From Diphasiastrum complanatum (lineage: Eukaryota; Streptophyta; Lycopodiopsida; Lycopodiales; Lycopodiaceae): a stretch of DNA of 64,000 bases. Numbering within the stretch: the stretch's first letter is position 1; the number at the start of each line of letters is the position of its first letter. The notes beneath the pieces are model-generated. The model searched no databases. It was given only the letters and a program-made list of their open reading frames with translations, and had not been told where the DNA came from. Positions 48,035-61,500 of the stretch are shown piece by piece. Location of the stretch: positions 34,409,098 through 34,473,097 of the forward strand of contig CM055109.1 in NCBI GenBank assembly GCA_029204225.1, read 5' to 3'. The position numbers and the translations under genes are program-made.

Positions 48035-48714
48035 GATATTTCTCTCCACGCTCTCCTCTCTCCGCTCTCTCTCTCTCATCTCTCTTCGCTTTATCTGTGC
48101 ACGTGCTACCACAGTGCCGCACCCTCTCTCCCGAGTCCCCGCTCTTCTCTCCACGGCTGTTGCATCCAGGCAGGCCACAACACTCTCTGCAATGTCGCAC
48201 CCATTATCAATCTAAAAATAAAAAATGATGACAGGGCCTATATTATGCAAAATAATATAGGCCCCAAAAGGGCCTTAAAATCAGGCCAATGACAATTACG
48301 TTTGTGATGATGAGTCTGTGTTTCTTGTAAACATAATATGTGTGATGTCATTAGATTATGATCATTTTCAATATTATGTTTGTATTTCGATAATAATCTA
48401 GGGTTTAGCGATTGAATAATGAGATGTGTTTTTGCGTAGGTACATGATGGAGATATAGAAAGTCCATTTTGCTATGTTTCTTAGGCGTGTCATTTCTTGT
48501 TGTACATAAGAATCAATTTTAAAGTGATTTAAAGTTAATGGCGATGTGATGTATAAATTTTGAGGCTTTTTAACTCATGTTAGGGCTGTATGCATCAAAT
48601 CATGTTTTGAAACATGTTTGGGTAAATGCTAGTTCATTTACTGTCAAACCCCGTGCTCGGTATATTCTTCTTGCTATAGTTATTCTAATTGGAAATTGTT
48701 TTCTTGTAATTTTA

Positions 48715-49195
48715 TTAAATATAGATTGGCCAATTTGAAATTCTTTCGTTATTCAATGCATTGGACCCAGTCCATGTTCGATTCATGTTACTGATTTTGT
48801 ATATGTGTAGGTGATTTTGTCGAGCTTTTTTACCAATTTCATAATTGTCAAATTGTATCCATACAATGTCCTCTATAGAGGTCCTGGTTCTAGTTTGGAA
48901 AATGTTGTTTGCCCCATTAACAAGTCCGTCTTCAACATCTATGGTTGTTGCAAAAAGTTTTACTAACATGCCTTGTTTGACATAAATTGTTTCTATCATT
49001 GAATGATGATGTTGCTGATGGTGCTTGTGGTATTAGTATTGTAGGACTACAGCTAGGATTACGAATGTCAATTGCTTGTAAACAAAATTTTGTACCTGTG
49101 CCTGTACCATAAATTTGGTTGTTATATTGATGTATATTTTTGTTGTGTGAAACAAATACGATAAATTGGGCACAGAAGGTAGTGTCTAATGACAA
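48715..49195 (-). pseudogene. PIF1-like helicase C-terminal remnant (Helentron-like)
   Basis: Two overlapping minus frames give HNKNIHQYNNQIYG with GTKFCLQAIDIRN, then IYVKQGMLVKLFATTIDVED and GLVNGANNIFQ with EDIVWIQFDNYEIGKKAR. The pattern (G-M-L-V-x-L-x-x-N/T-I-D-V-x-D-G-L-V-N-G-A) is the conserved helicase region of PIF1-type proteins in Helitrons. A frameshift separates the parts. Confidence 0.8.
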
Positions 49196-49351
49196 TGTTC
49201 ATTTAAGCAATCAATATCTATAGATGTGTGTGGTTTCTCTAATTTTCATCTATGAAATCTATATCTTGTTGTGAAGTTCATAATACATAAACATGGTGTG
49301 CCAAGATGAATTATTGAGTGCAACAAAATTATTTTCAGGTTGCTTAAAGAT

Positions 49352-49617
49352 CTAGGAGTCTAAAACAGGAGCTGTTTGAAATAGATCGCTAACAGCTTGG
49401 AATTGGTTAAAAAGATTTTGCATTTGTTTATCCTGTTGTTTATTGCTTTGATGTAGTTCCAGAACCACCTTGCCCAAAGTTTGCAAAAGCTTATCTGAAT
49501 CGAGGGTGTCATCACTAACAGGTGATGCCGGATGAATTTCCGTATTCCCCCCATCACTTCTAGGTGATGCCTGGTGAATTTCGATGTCCTCCCCACCGGA
49601 ACTTCATCACTATCCAT
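49352..49617 (-). pseudogene. Unknown protein remnant with internal repeat and coiled coil
   Basis: Starting MDSDEVPVG at 49617 and shifting one base soon after, a frame runs to a stop at 49352. It has two copies of a short unit (EIHQASPRSDGG and EIHPASPVSDD), then LLQTLGKVVLELHQSNK and KQMQNLFNQFQAVSDLFQ, likely helical. It lies between the two helicase pieces of the Helentron-like remnant and may be an insert such as a retroelement Gag N-terminus. Not recognised. Confidence 0.35.
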
Positions 49618-49619
49618 TT

Positions 49620-50279
49620 TGCTGGTGAAAACTGAAAATTAAAAAATTTACGTTCAGTTAACACATGACTGGTATTATTGTTCGTTAAAAAAGCCATTTC
49701 TAAAAAAACACAGTTTTAGTTGACCCTCATGCTTTTCTTTAAAATTATACCAATGAATTCACAAATGGAATCTAAGCAATAACAATGTCGAAAAAACCAT
49801 GTCGATGCTTCAAAATCTAATTAACATATTTACTGAAGCCATTACGTTTCATCTAATTTATTGAACCGAACTCTCAAAATCTAGCAAGATCTCTATAAGC
49901 AAGCATAACACTAGTGATGGTACATATAGGCAAGACGGGACAGATATATTCTGTATTTGTGTGCACTCCACTTGTTGCCTCACTGAGTGCATAATGACTC
50001 ATCAATACGAGAACTTCAGCTAACTGTTAGCTCATAGGCCTACTCACTTACTCTAGGTAGAAGGCCCCATACCCCATAGGACCGTGCGAGTAAAGTCCCT
50101 AGCAAACTATTATTAATACTGGTCCTATGCAAGTCTTAACCACATACGAAGGTTATAACATCAACGCCACCAAAAAATAGCGATGGATTGTGCTTGATAA
50201 TTTGAAGTCTCTAATCTGCAAATCTGAAAATTCTTTTGCCAATTAAAGAAACTTCATCAAATACTACAAGTTAAATCCT
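49620..50279. other. AT-rich gap between helicase pieces
   Basis: No Walker B or other helicase motif could be read on either strand here. It may be decayed helicase or an insertion. Confidence 0.35.
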
Positions 50280-50620
50280 CGTCTTTAATTAATAATGTAT
50301 GCAATTTTTTACCAAAAAAGAAAGTCAAGTCTTTTGTGTTTATAGGTAAATGTAATGCTGAATGTATTGTGGTTCCATGGATATTAAAAATTTCTTTTCC
50401 TGTATATGCCATTACTAATGCTTATGGATTTTCTATATGTTGTGTTATTTCTATAATAATGGCACAATAAATCTTGCACAATAAGAAACAAATTAAATGT
50501 TTTCCCAATTCTAGAGCCTCTAGTCAAAAATAGGTGAACTCAATTTGTTCGTTTTTTGTGCATCACGTCATCGAGAAGTGGACGTTGCATATGATTTAAC
50601 TTTGAAAGCTCATGATAATA
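50280..50620 (-). pseudogene. PIF1-like helicase N-terminal remnant with Walker A
   Basis: In the minus strand one frame reads RPLLDDVMHKKRTN, a stop, then VHLFLTRGSRIGKTFNLFLI: a degenerate Walker A in place of FLTGGAGTGKT. About 80 bases on, in another frame, VMAYTGKEIFNIHGTTIHSA and LHLPIN match motif Ia of PIF1 helicases (APTGxAAFNIxGxTIHSA). The order and spacing fit one helicase broken by a frameshift. Confidence 0.8.
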
Positions 50621-51309
50621 TGTATCTTTATTCATGATTTTGTATGTCAATTTGGGAGCCATATCAACCTATTTCTTTGTGGTACATTCTGTATGAATTG
50701 GCAATTCAACTCCAAGATCATAGTTATTGTTTGTGTTACAGATGTGGGAGTTTTGATTTGATGCCTCAGTGCTTGATGATTTGTTTTCAAGATCTTCCCA
50801 ATTGAAATGCGCATAGGTACATGTTTCTTGATTAACATTTAGTTTTTGTTTGTTGTGCTATATTGTGTCATAGTTTAAGCAGTACGCATCTTTGTATGAT
50901 GAATATTATTCTATAAGCATGTATTCGGATATCTAAAATGGTTTATATAGAGGCAGGTGCTCTCGATAAAAGTTTTCAAAATCTTTATGTTCATTAAAAT
51001 TGACGTTCCTAATAATTTGAGATTTTCGACATTTGTGTATTTGTGATGATGTTAATCGATATGCAGAAATGAATTCTGCTAAACAAAGGTTTGAGTAGGG
51101 TCAAGAGAGATATCTTTCAGATTTGGTTGGATACCGTATGTCTGTTGAATCGAGATGAAGAAAATCTAAATCTTTTTTTTTTAGAACAAATGCTCGTAAC
51201 GATTTGGAATTTGTATCAATAAATGTAAATGTTCTTGTGGACAATATGAGAGATGAAAAATCTCCAACATGAAGTAGCTCTTGAACCAAAAGAGAGACAA
51301 TGCAACCTG

Positions 51310-51620
51310 CTGCTTGAAGTTCATGCCACCAAATACTTCGAGCTATGAGTACTCTGAAGTAGCCAAAAAAAGATCTCTACACAACTAGAGCACCAACAAT
51401 CCGAATCTCCACCCCAATCATGATCCACATAGAAGAGAAAAAGAATACGTAATGATGAAGTATCAAATATAATGACGGATAGATGCATACTCCATCCATG
51501 GTGGGTAGCCAAGGCACTCTTGGCAACAAGTCGACCGTTAGACTTGTCTTCGAACTTAGATACCCACTTGATTCCAAAAGTTTTCGTACCATGAGGAAAA
51601 TCAACAAGATCCAAGATCTA
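51310..51620 (-). pseudogene. Ty1/copia reverse transcriptase fragment
   Basis: The minus frame from 51614 reads LVDFPHGTKTFGIKWVSKFE, DKSNGRLVAKSALATHHG. This is the start of the copia RT (W-x-L-V-x-L-P-x-G-x-K-x-x-x-x-K-W-V, then RLVAKG). Only about 40 residues are clear before the sequence diverges. Confidence 0.75.
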
Positions 51621-51872
51621 GTTCTTAGATTACAGTTACTACATTCGTGGGCTTGTAATATTTGGTATCCTGTAGTTCTCTGTGGGAAGAACCGACTTTA
51701 CGAGATCAAACGCCAGAGTTTGCTCTGGTGATCTTCATGAATTGTTGTAAGTGTTTGTGAGTTCCCACTTGGTTTTAGGCTGCGTTTTGTGGTCTGAAGC
51801 AGAAGCCAGTGCTGTATCCAACAAGCACTTGTCATCTGGGAAGCTTGGATAATCCAAGCAGAGCTACAAAGT

Positions 51873-52001
51873 ATGGGTCGTGCACCTTGTTGTGACAAAT
51901 TGGGTGTAAAGAAAGGGCCATGGACTCAGGAGGAAGATAAAAAACTGATCGCTTACACCCAACAGTGGAAACCATTGAAAGATCATATTCTGAGCGTGTG
52001 A
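51873..52001 (+). pseudogene. Orphan R2R3-MYB first-exon fragment
   Basis: An ATG-initiated frame reads [20 protein letters not shown] and [11 protein letters not shown], the near-invariant N-terminus and first helix of the R2 repeat of plant R2R3-MYB factors (MGRxPCC, KGPWTxEED). After residue 33 the sequence departs from the family ([11 protein letters not shown]) and stops at 42 residues. No R3 repeat follows on the plus strand up to the CBS gene. It is a captured or degraded gene piece. Confidence 0.8.
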
Positions 52002-52578
52002 GTAAAACTTCACATCGGAATGGTTATGCTCGACTATAATCCCCCAGAGAAACTCGGAAACCGAAACCACAGAAAATTGAAAGCCACGTGTCAAGCTCTC
52101 AATAATCACTACGCCCCCAAGTTGAACTCACAAAAACTGGATATACAAATAAAAAACATGCAAGGCAGGGCCAAAAACATACCTTCCAGTCAAAACTCTG
52201 ACGTATATGAATGTGTAGAGAAATACCCTTGTTTCAGTTAAAAACCTTATAGTTTTCACCTGTGCATTAAATAATCATAAAATTGTGCAAATAATGCACG
52301 TTATAGCATTGTGAACAGTTAAGATTGTGCTATGCTTATGCTCCATTAACAAAAAAGCTGATCAATGATCATTCGACAAGCAGCAGCCAAGATGCCCTAG
52401 GCAAATAAGTTGGCTCAAATGAATGATCACACTCAAATGTAAGTTGCCACTGGGTTATCATTTGTGTCTTGACTATAATATTAACAGTCACCCACTTTTG
52501 AGTGCTGTCTTTGAAAAAGAGTTTCTTCCAAGAATAGGAATGTCAGCATTCAGATTAAACAAATTACCCCATCAACTC

Positions 52579-55500
52579 TTAAGTTGAAGAATACATGTGA
52601 GATCTCCTCAAATAAAACATAACACTTATTCCAATCACCACAGCAGCACCCGCAACCGCTGCCGTGTATGCTGAACGTGAGCTTGTATTTGAAGAGTCAA
52701 AATGCATAGTCTCTGTTTTTGATGTTTTCGTAGGAGAGTTTTCGAAGAAAAGACGTAAACCCTAGAGGATCCATAAAATTTATCTATCAGTGATAAAAGC
52801 ACAATGAAGGAGCTCAGAAATTTCAGAAGAAATGCATCAGAAATATGCAAGCAAGATCAATATTCTTATCTGAAATCAGGAGTTTCTTTTAGCATACGGT
52901 GCCTTTGCCCTGCACTGTAAATAGCAATATATTCCATTTAAAGCTTCGATGAGGTAATTCTTACTACTGACCTTTGAACCTGATGATTTTGCGAAACTAA
53001 CAGCTGCCAAAAGATCACTGTCGCTTTCCAACAGTACTCGATCACCCTCATCGTCTTCATACTGCAAAATGGTGCGAATAAACAAAAGCAGGCATCAATA
53101 ATGTAATATGAATATTGCGCTAATGATTTTATGTAGCAAGCAATGGATAAGTGGTCACTATGATTACACAAAGCTGGTGAGACAGGGAGTGTTCTTTCCA
53201 AGTAATCCGAAGGCTCCTTGAAAAGGAATATCAAGCTCAACTCAACATGATTCAATTCAAGCATTGCATTGACTTCATCAAAATGCTAAAAAAAATATTC
53301 ACCATGATATTTAGCAAAGGAAAATGGCACACGTCATCCCCTATGCGCTGTCTTACAGCAGACAATAAATCTGACAGGCGATCTGTGCCTGTAAAACCAA
53401 ACAGTCAATCAAGAGATGGTCAATTTGCATCTACACCTTGATGGCTTTTTACTAAAATGACCAAGATATTAGCAGATGCTTGAAGAACTGAAGAACTTGC
53501 CACACTGAAAGCGATGTATGCGACCCCTCCTGTCTTCTAATTTGAAGCTAAATAGATTCCCTGACTTTGATAAAGAGTTTCCCATTTTATCACTTCCCAA
53601 AGCATCTTGCCCAAGTTTAATAGAAGCTTCACTGCACACATTCTCTGAATTAAAAGCATGACCTTCTTTCACTCAAATTTATATACATTTTCTCTCTTTT
53701 TATTGTTAAAAGCATCCTGCAAATTCATGCATACATTCTTCAAGGTAGAATTAAAAGTTTTTTAACTAAAGACTTAACTGAAATAGAAGCATAACCTTCG
53801 TTCTCTAAAACTTGGTAAATATTTCTCTTACCATCGTTAAACAAGGTAGAATAAAAAACTTCTCTACTAAAAGCTTAAATAAGTCTAGGATCCTTTCGAG
53901 ATATGATGACCACTGATAAGGTTACAAAAGGATGAATGAAAGTACATATAAATATTGCAATAGCTGCATGCAGATTCAAAATATAAAATTGTGACAAAAC
54001 AAGAACCTCTGTGTGTCATCGTCTTCAGGAGGATCCAATGCAAAAGCGGTATCCCAAAATTTTTGAACCATTGAACCACCCAAGTCACCACTGCCACCTA
54101 CATTTGTTCCAACCTGTACAGTATCAAACTCAAAGTAAAGAATTAGATATCAGACAACAGACAAAAGCTTTCAAATGATGCCAAATAAATCAATACGAGA
54201 ATATGGAAGGGCTTATTGTTCAAATGCACACAAAATCAAGTAGATGGTACCAACGTCCAAGCATAGTTCCAGCCTCCAGGCAATTAGAATCAAGCAGATC
54301 GAAAAAAGATTCAAATCAGTTTGCATTGATCTGAAAATACTTCAGTTCGAATCAAGCTCCTGCCAAACTATTCAAAAACATTACTAAATTTTTGAAAAAC
54401 TGTGGGCAAAGTGGAAAATTTTCAAAATTTAAAAAAAAAAAACTGCACATTAGAATTTACCATCAAGATTTGAATTTAGAATCAAATCAAATAGATTTAA
54501 AAGCTGAGAATCATATTCGCTGAAACTATGTACCATGAAGAACTGATGATAACTGTAGGGACGATTTCAGGCTAGTACATCATGCAATCTGATGTTTCTG
54601 CATAAATCAGCTGTAGTTTGTGAAGAGTTATGATTTATGTCTGGGAAGGCCAGAGCCAATGATAGTATATGGCATCTATATTTGAGGCTGTGTTGTTATT
54701 GCAATATTTTTGTAGCAGATAAACGACGTAAGTGAGGGAATCCCAGACATACGGCAAAAGCTCAGTACAACTTGTGCAATAGCAATAAGTGAAGAAAAAT
54801 TTTTGTTGATTTTATTAGCTCAGTGTATGCAGTGATATTCGGATGACTATTAGGGCCTATAAGTGCATAACTCGTATGCATTGTAAATCAATTGTTTTTA
54901 AGTTACCTTGTTTTTGGTGACTTGTACCTGCAATTCCTTTGGAGGATGGTTGGCAACTTGCCATATGCTCATCTTATTGATATTCTTATCATTACTCGGC
55001 CGGAAATTGTCCATGATTCTTCCAATTTTTGTTCATTACTACATGTGATATTGTGTTCTCAACCTTGTACCAAAGCTGGGCAATATATCATTTTACTATC
55101 CTTTGGCAGCCTTCTACAACACATTGTCTTCATTGCTAGAATTCCACACTCTCTCTGAACAGCACCCACTTTTTGAGAGTGCAGTCATAGTTTGGATAGA
55201 GAAGCTTAGAGCATGCAGCTTCTAACAATAACTCTCAAATCTTGCCTAAAGCATGCCTAGATGGAAAATCTAGGAATGCCTTGACATACAACATCCAACT
55301 TTTTTGTTCTCCTATTGTCTAGCTGAAAAGCACATATAAATTGATCAATGACGAAGTTGTAGAAAACCAGAATTAATTAATGTGGAATAGTTGCACTGCC
55401 AAAAAGTGTGATGTAGGAGCATGGCGAGTTGTGCAGACTATAAAAGGCCATGTGGTATGTGCCTCATGAGTGGTGGCAGGAGCACACCAAGCTCTCTCTC

Positions 55501-58500
55501 CTCTAGCAATGCTAGTAGAGCATGTGGTACTCGTGACTCATCAACAAGAACATCTTTCTGACATTAGATTTGTGGGGAAGTTCATTGTACTTCAGGTTTT
55601 ATGGATAAGTGTTCTTAGTTCAGCTTTAGCTTTAGCCAATTGTACTAGTTATTTGGAGGCATTCTTACAATTCCAAGTATGTAAAGTCCTACATACATGA
55701 TAATATCTAAACATGCCAATACAAGCAACCAACAAGGGAACGGATGGTGGACAAACCAACCCAACCAAACCTAGATCGAACGGATCTAGCCCCCAAGCTA
55801 TGGATCAATCTCAAGCAGCATGTAGCTACCAATCACACAATCAAGCATGCACTAGTGAGAGCCCCAAGGCCCATGCACCACTAGTAGTGCACTGTGACAC
55901 CTCACTGGACACCTCTGCAGCCTATCTGGGCCACGTCATCCAGTTCTCCAATGACTCGCTGATAGACAAATATAAATCCACCATCATGAGTTTAGGCCGA
56001 CAACCATTAATTATGACCTTATACACATAAGGGCCTCAATTCCCTTATAGTCATAGCTAACTTACGAGTTGTTGATCTACCAATCTCTAGCGTGAACACG
56101 CTATTCGAGACTAGTCGTGGGCATGACAAAGCAGGTACTCACACACTTGATACATATTCTTTTGTCTCATGTGCCTTTTGGCACCAAAAAGACATTAATT
56201 AAGCTTTCTTTCTTTCTCTCGCACATATATATGTATGTTAAATCTAGGAAACTAACCAACCCTGAACCTACAAAGTCCAATGCAACTCTATCATAAATAG
56301 CATGGACCAAATGCAAAAACATTCCTACTCAAATCATCATCACTCAAGAGTAGGCGCAAGTCGCATGCACAAATATACATCCGCATTAGCTTTTAAACAT
56401 TTGTACTAAGTTTCAATCACTTCTATGTAGATGAAGGACAAACTTGAACATGAAGAAATATCATTAAAGAGAAAAGTTGATCAAAGAAATAAATAAATAA
56501 TACTTCACCTTGCTCAAAACATAACTAAAGAGCTTTGTTGGTGCGCAAATGCACCACAAAAGATAGACAAAAATAGCACAAACCACTTGGCCAACACTTG
56601 AACAATGGCATGTCAACTACTATGGCAAAAACATATCTTAATGTTAACGGTATTTTGAGTGCCTACTCGGATTGTATCTCACAATAGACACATGCAATAC
56701 TCGATCTTGTAGACTCCCACAAAGTCTTATACCATAAGCTTCATCATGCATAGCACAAAAAAAATGCTATGTCCCTACTCACATCATCAACACCCAAAAA
56801 TAAGTGAAAGCTACGTGCACCACCCAAACATACGTCCACATTATGTAAAATGTAGCCCTCGGGTTGCTCCATGAGCACTTCCTCTCTAGAGGTGAAGGGG
56901 TCAACTCAATCATGATGAAGGCTAGCGCACTTAAGAGGAAAGCCCATGAATGAGATCCCTCCATATCCATAGACAATAATTAGCCTAAAAATATTCTATT
57001 TGCTTCACTTAATACTTACTCACTTTCCAAAAAATAAACAATTGAAAACATAGGCACATCGCTTGCATCATTCTTGCACATACCAAAATACTCGCACTTT
57101 CTCACATGCAAACATTAATATGTTGATCCCATATTCAAACAACTAAAGCTAGAGCAGGTCATTATTCATACATGCATCACTTATCGTAGTACATAGTGTA
57201 TATAAAGAAATAACTGAATGATGGAAAACGAATGAATGACAAGCTGTATTAAAGAAAAAAAACACAAAGTGCAACAATGTTTACCTAGCACTTGCCACTA
57301 TCTCACATTTATGTAGTGTTCCCAAGCATCCCTCCAATGTGACTTTCTCAATAATCTAGCAATTTTATTGCTCATTACTTCTTTGATGCATACTACTTTT
57401 TGCACAAAAAGCAAAATGACCGAACTTATCACAATAATGATAATTACCCCTCTTCTTGGTGTGGTGGTAGATGCGTTGCTACTTGAAATGGGTTGCTCTA
57501 TCAATTGTCCACCCTTTTTGTCTCCTTTGATTCATGTACCTTCATCCTAATTGTCTACAATTAATTTCTCAAATATGTTAGTCTAGCACCATAGGTCGAA
57601 TCAAATGTTGACCTAAGAATATCCCAAGTATGCTTAATACCATACGTGGTATGACATATCCTTTAATAAGACCGATACAATATCATGCCTGGATTGCCCT
57701 AGAATCGAAGTTTCTTTGCCCCTTCTACGTGCATTAACTCATCACCAATTACAAATGACTAACAAACTCTATTAATAACAATGTTTTGCCTTTTAAACTT
57801 CCAAACACTATAGTTTGGACCATCTAAATTGGTAGATTTGAATTTTGGGCAAAACAAAGTCTCAATTATTGACCATCTTGTCACAAACAATCTCTCATGA
57901 ACAAAAACTAACAATTAAAAAATGTACATGACATTTATGGACCTTACCCTTGGATTTTAGATTTCTCCCAACTAGATAAGATTCTCACCACAGTATCTAA
58001 AGAGTAAAATTCCTTATTTAGGCCCTCAATATGATTGGTGTAGTTGCCACCAGGCATGTCTCAAGCTAGTGCAACCTACAAATTAGGGTTCTGTGACCTA
58101 TGTACTACAAGAAATCTTGAACTCCAATCTATGATTGTATATATGGCAGCTCTGGCGTTTCACAAAGATGTGAATTTTATATTGTCAATCTCTTCAACCA
58201 ATCTCTCTATGGTTTCGTAACCACCAGGCTTTGATGCCACTCAATAACATCTAAGACTGCACTTATGCACACATGAGGACTTTCTCACATCTGCCTACCA
58301 GTGGTGGCAGTGGCAAGCACAAGCACTCACTCAGTGACAATGTAGTTCTAATAACATGTCAAAAAACTAGTACTTTTGTACATGCAAACATTCATATGCT
58401 TTGAGACCCTATAGGAATAATAGATGCTAGGCCATGTCATACATGCACACGACTAATTATACAACATATAGAAACAAATGACTACAAAATGATGGGCATT

Positions 58501-61500
58501 GCATAATGAGAAATTTTAATACTACAAAACACCAAGTACTTCACCTATGCCACCTTCCAAGATTACACCTAGTTAGCACGAGAGGGTAGAATAATATTCC
58601 GTCACCTCCTCTTAGCTCCTAGGTTGGCGGTAGGTCGATCAACCTACTACCCATTCCATCAACCAATAGACCTACTCTAGTTGGTCCCCACCATCCTACA
58701 TTCAGATATGACTTGTGCCGTAAATAATATATGTGGTTCATAGTCCAAACCCAACAGGCACTTACTAATAATGTACACAATAGAACTAACTTGTAGTTTA
58801 AATCACACCCCAACTCGAAATACACAATAATCCTTAGACTTCTAGTCATGGAACAAAACGCAACACAACACATAGCACACTAAATAAAGTGGACATTACA
58901 TTTAACACATCCAGCTACTTCACTTCAATCAAGGCAATCAACTTCTAAAATTCAGCCCTCCTATATCGTGGTACACTTTTCAAGCCCACTTTTTGTTATT
59001 TGATGTTGGTCACAACCCCAAAATCCTTCAAACAAGCAACTTTTTCAATAAAGATAATATTCTCTTTAAAACAAAATGATCTCTCTCTAAATGTGCTTTT
59101 TATATCAAATGGTAGATCTTTGGGCCTTCCAACTAATTACTAGCAAGTGAATGGAATGAAGCAATTCTCCACCTTACATACTAAAGTGCATAGCATTTCA
59201 CTACAGACCATGGGGTCACACAACTGCCAAAGCTACTCAAGCCCTAGGCCAAAACATTGCGTCTAACTTAACTAGTGACTAACAACCTCCATCATCCACC
59301 CGTTATGTGCATTGAAATGACTCAATGATCTACTTGACCACCCCAATAATAGCTCTTGGTTATGTCCTAGCTTCCTTGAGCATCGACAGCTACCGTTGTG
59401 CCAATGAAGATTACCATTAGTGTTACACCCTAACATTTTTCCCATATTATTTTATTGTCAGAACATCTTGCACTCAATAAGTGTACACACATTGTGGAAT
59501 AGTTTGTCATGTAAAACTAAACATGCACGTGGCTAAGCCAGGTCATCATTTGGGTGAATGTGTAAGTAATCAAAGGACTGATTGCTTAGTGTATTCAACT
59601 ATACCGACTGCATGAATAGACAATTGTACTGATTATCTCACTTGCCGCTTCCAATAGTCAACTGTATTGACTATCTTGGATGTTTGGGGTATTATGTAAT
59701 GCACGTGTACGCATTTGTGTATAAGCCTTTATTGGCCTTGCATGTGTTGATTACAATCTGTACAGCAACGTTGCAGCAAAATGATCCAGAACAAGCATTC
59801 TAGATTGTCAATGTTCCGAAATGTTAGCATTTCTATTCGCGGAATGCTTTTTCTTTCTCTTTTAACCTCAAAACAATAAAAACATTAAAAAAAACCTCAA
59901 AAAATCATTTCTTTTACAAAACTCACTCAAAAATCCTTGAAAAACCTTGAAAAGTTTTAAAAATCCTTGGAAACAAATTTATTTGTCACGCTCCTCGAAA
60001 CCCTGATCGAGTTTCCCCAAACATGATCTGGAATGCAATCCGGATTGCATTCCAGATCATGACTTGCAACTATGCCGTACAGCTTGTGTGCATCTATGGT
60101 TGGGGGATTAAGGGTTACATCAATTAGTACTTGTCGTGTATTTTGTCGAGAAACAAAGGTGACATTTTATGATAATTCTTGGTTGGATTGTTACAATTAG
60201 CCCACATCTTTAGCTGCTTGTTCAAAGGGCTCCAATCATTGCCACTTGTAGCAAAATGAAACCAACTTGAGCCAGATGTCCAGCTTAGGTTATTGGCAAA
60301 CATGGTCACTTGCATTTGTCACTTGAAGTTGGCTACTCCATTGGTAATGATGTTATGATGGTAAATGTTTGTTGACCAGGAAAAGAAACTGCCATATTAT
60401 GTTTAAATTGTACTCCGTGTGTGGTTGAGGAAGAAGGGAGCCTAGGCAAGTGAGAAGAACTGGAAGCAATGGCAAGCTCTGAACTTGTGACAAAGAGAAC
60501 TTTAACGCTTAGTAAAAGCCTGTTGATCCCACCTCACCAAGTTGTACGCCCAAAGGAAAACGCTGAACTCTTAAAACACATGTCGCTTACTTTGATTTTA
60601 GCTTTTCATACTTGCAATAGTTTTTGCACAAGGACAAACCTTTCAAACAATCATCTTCAATCGGACATGCAACCCTAAGAGTCCAAAACCACATCTAAAA
60701 CTAATTCTCTGAGAATGAACTTAATACTGTGATAATGTCTAGACTCTAGAGGAAGAAGGAAAAGGCTTGACTTACAGTAGCAACAGCTCCATGTGTAAGT
60801 TGAAGGACATCGACACAAGCAACCACATGCCCATCTACAAGACAAATAAAGACCTGGTTACTACAATGGAGACTACCAGAACCTTGTCGAATATATTCTC
60901 CTCATTTTCAAGTGGTACTCACCTCGATTTACCACTGGTAAATGCAAGAACTTCCCATCGTGCATTGTATGCAGTGCATCAACAATTGTTGTCTCTACAG
61001 ATGCACACTCTGGATTGGGAGTCATCACCTAAGCACATTCCACACACTGGATTTCATTTGGAAGACCAACACATCTTTCCTGATTTACTTATGAAAGCAT
61101 TAAGTCAATGAAGTTGTGGCTTTTGAACAACCACAAACCCTCAATATTTAGACAATAACCGTATTCGAACTGAGGGATGTAAAGGTCTTGAAATGATCAC
61201 TGACCTTCTCAACTGGTTGTTCTGGGTTAAGGCCAGCAGCAACAACTCTCAATAGCACATCTTTTGAGCTGCAAAGGAAAGAGTGGTATAATGGTAACAT
61301 CAATTTACTGAACTCAAGTAAAAAGGAATCAAATGAATGTTATTGCAGTATGTGACAGCCATAACCAACATTAAAATTAAACTCAGTTAGTAACAATATT
61401 CTGCACAGGTACTAACGTGAGAATTCCCTGAGGCTTGTTGCCAGTTGTGACAATGACAGAACTGACACGAAGCTCACGCATCTTCTTTGTCGCAAGGTAT

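Noticed and set aside
58619-58873. 84-codon minus-strand ORF in the CBS-gene intron
   Set aside because: No recognisable motif, and it is intronic and AT-rich.
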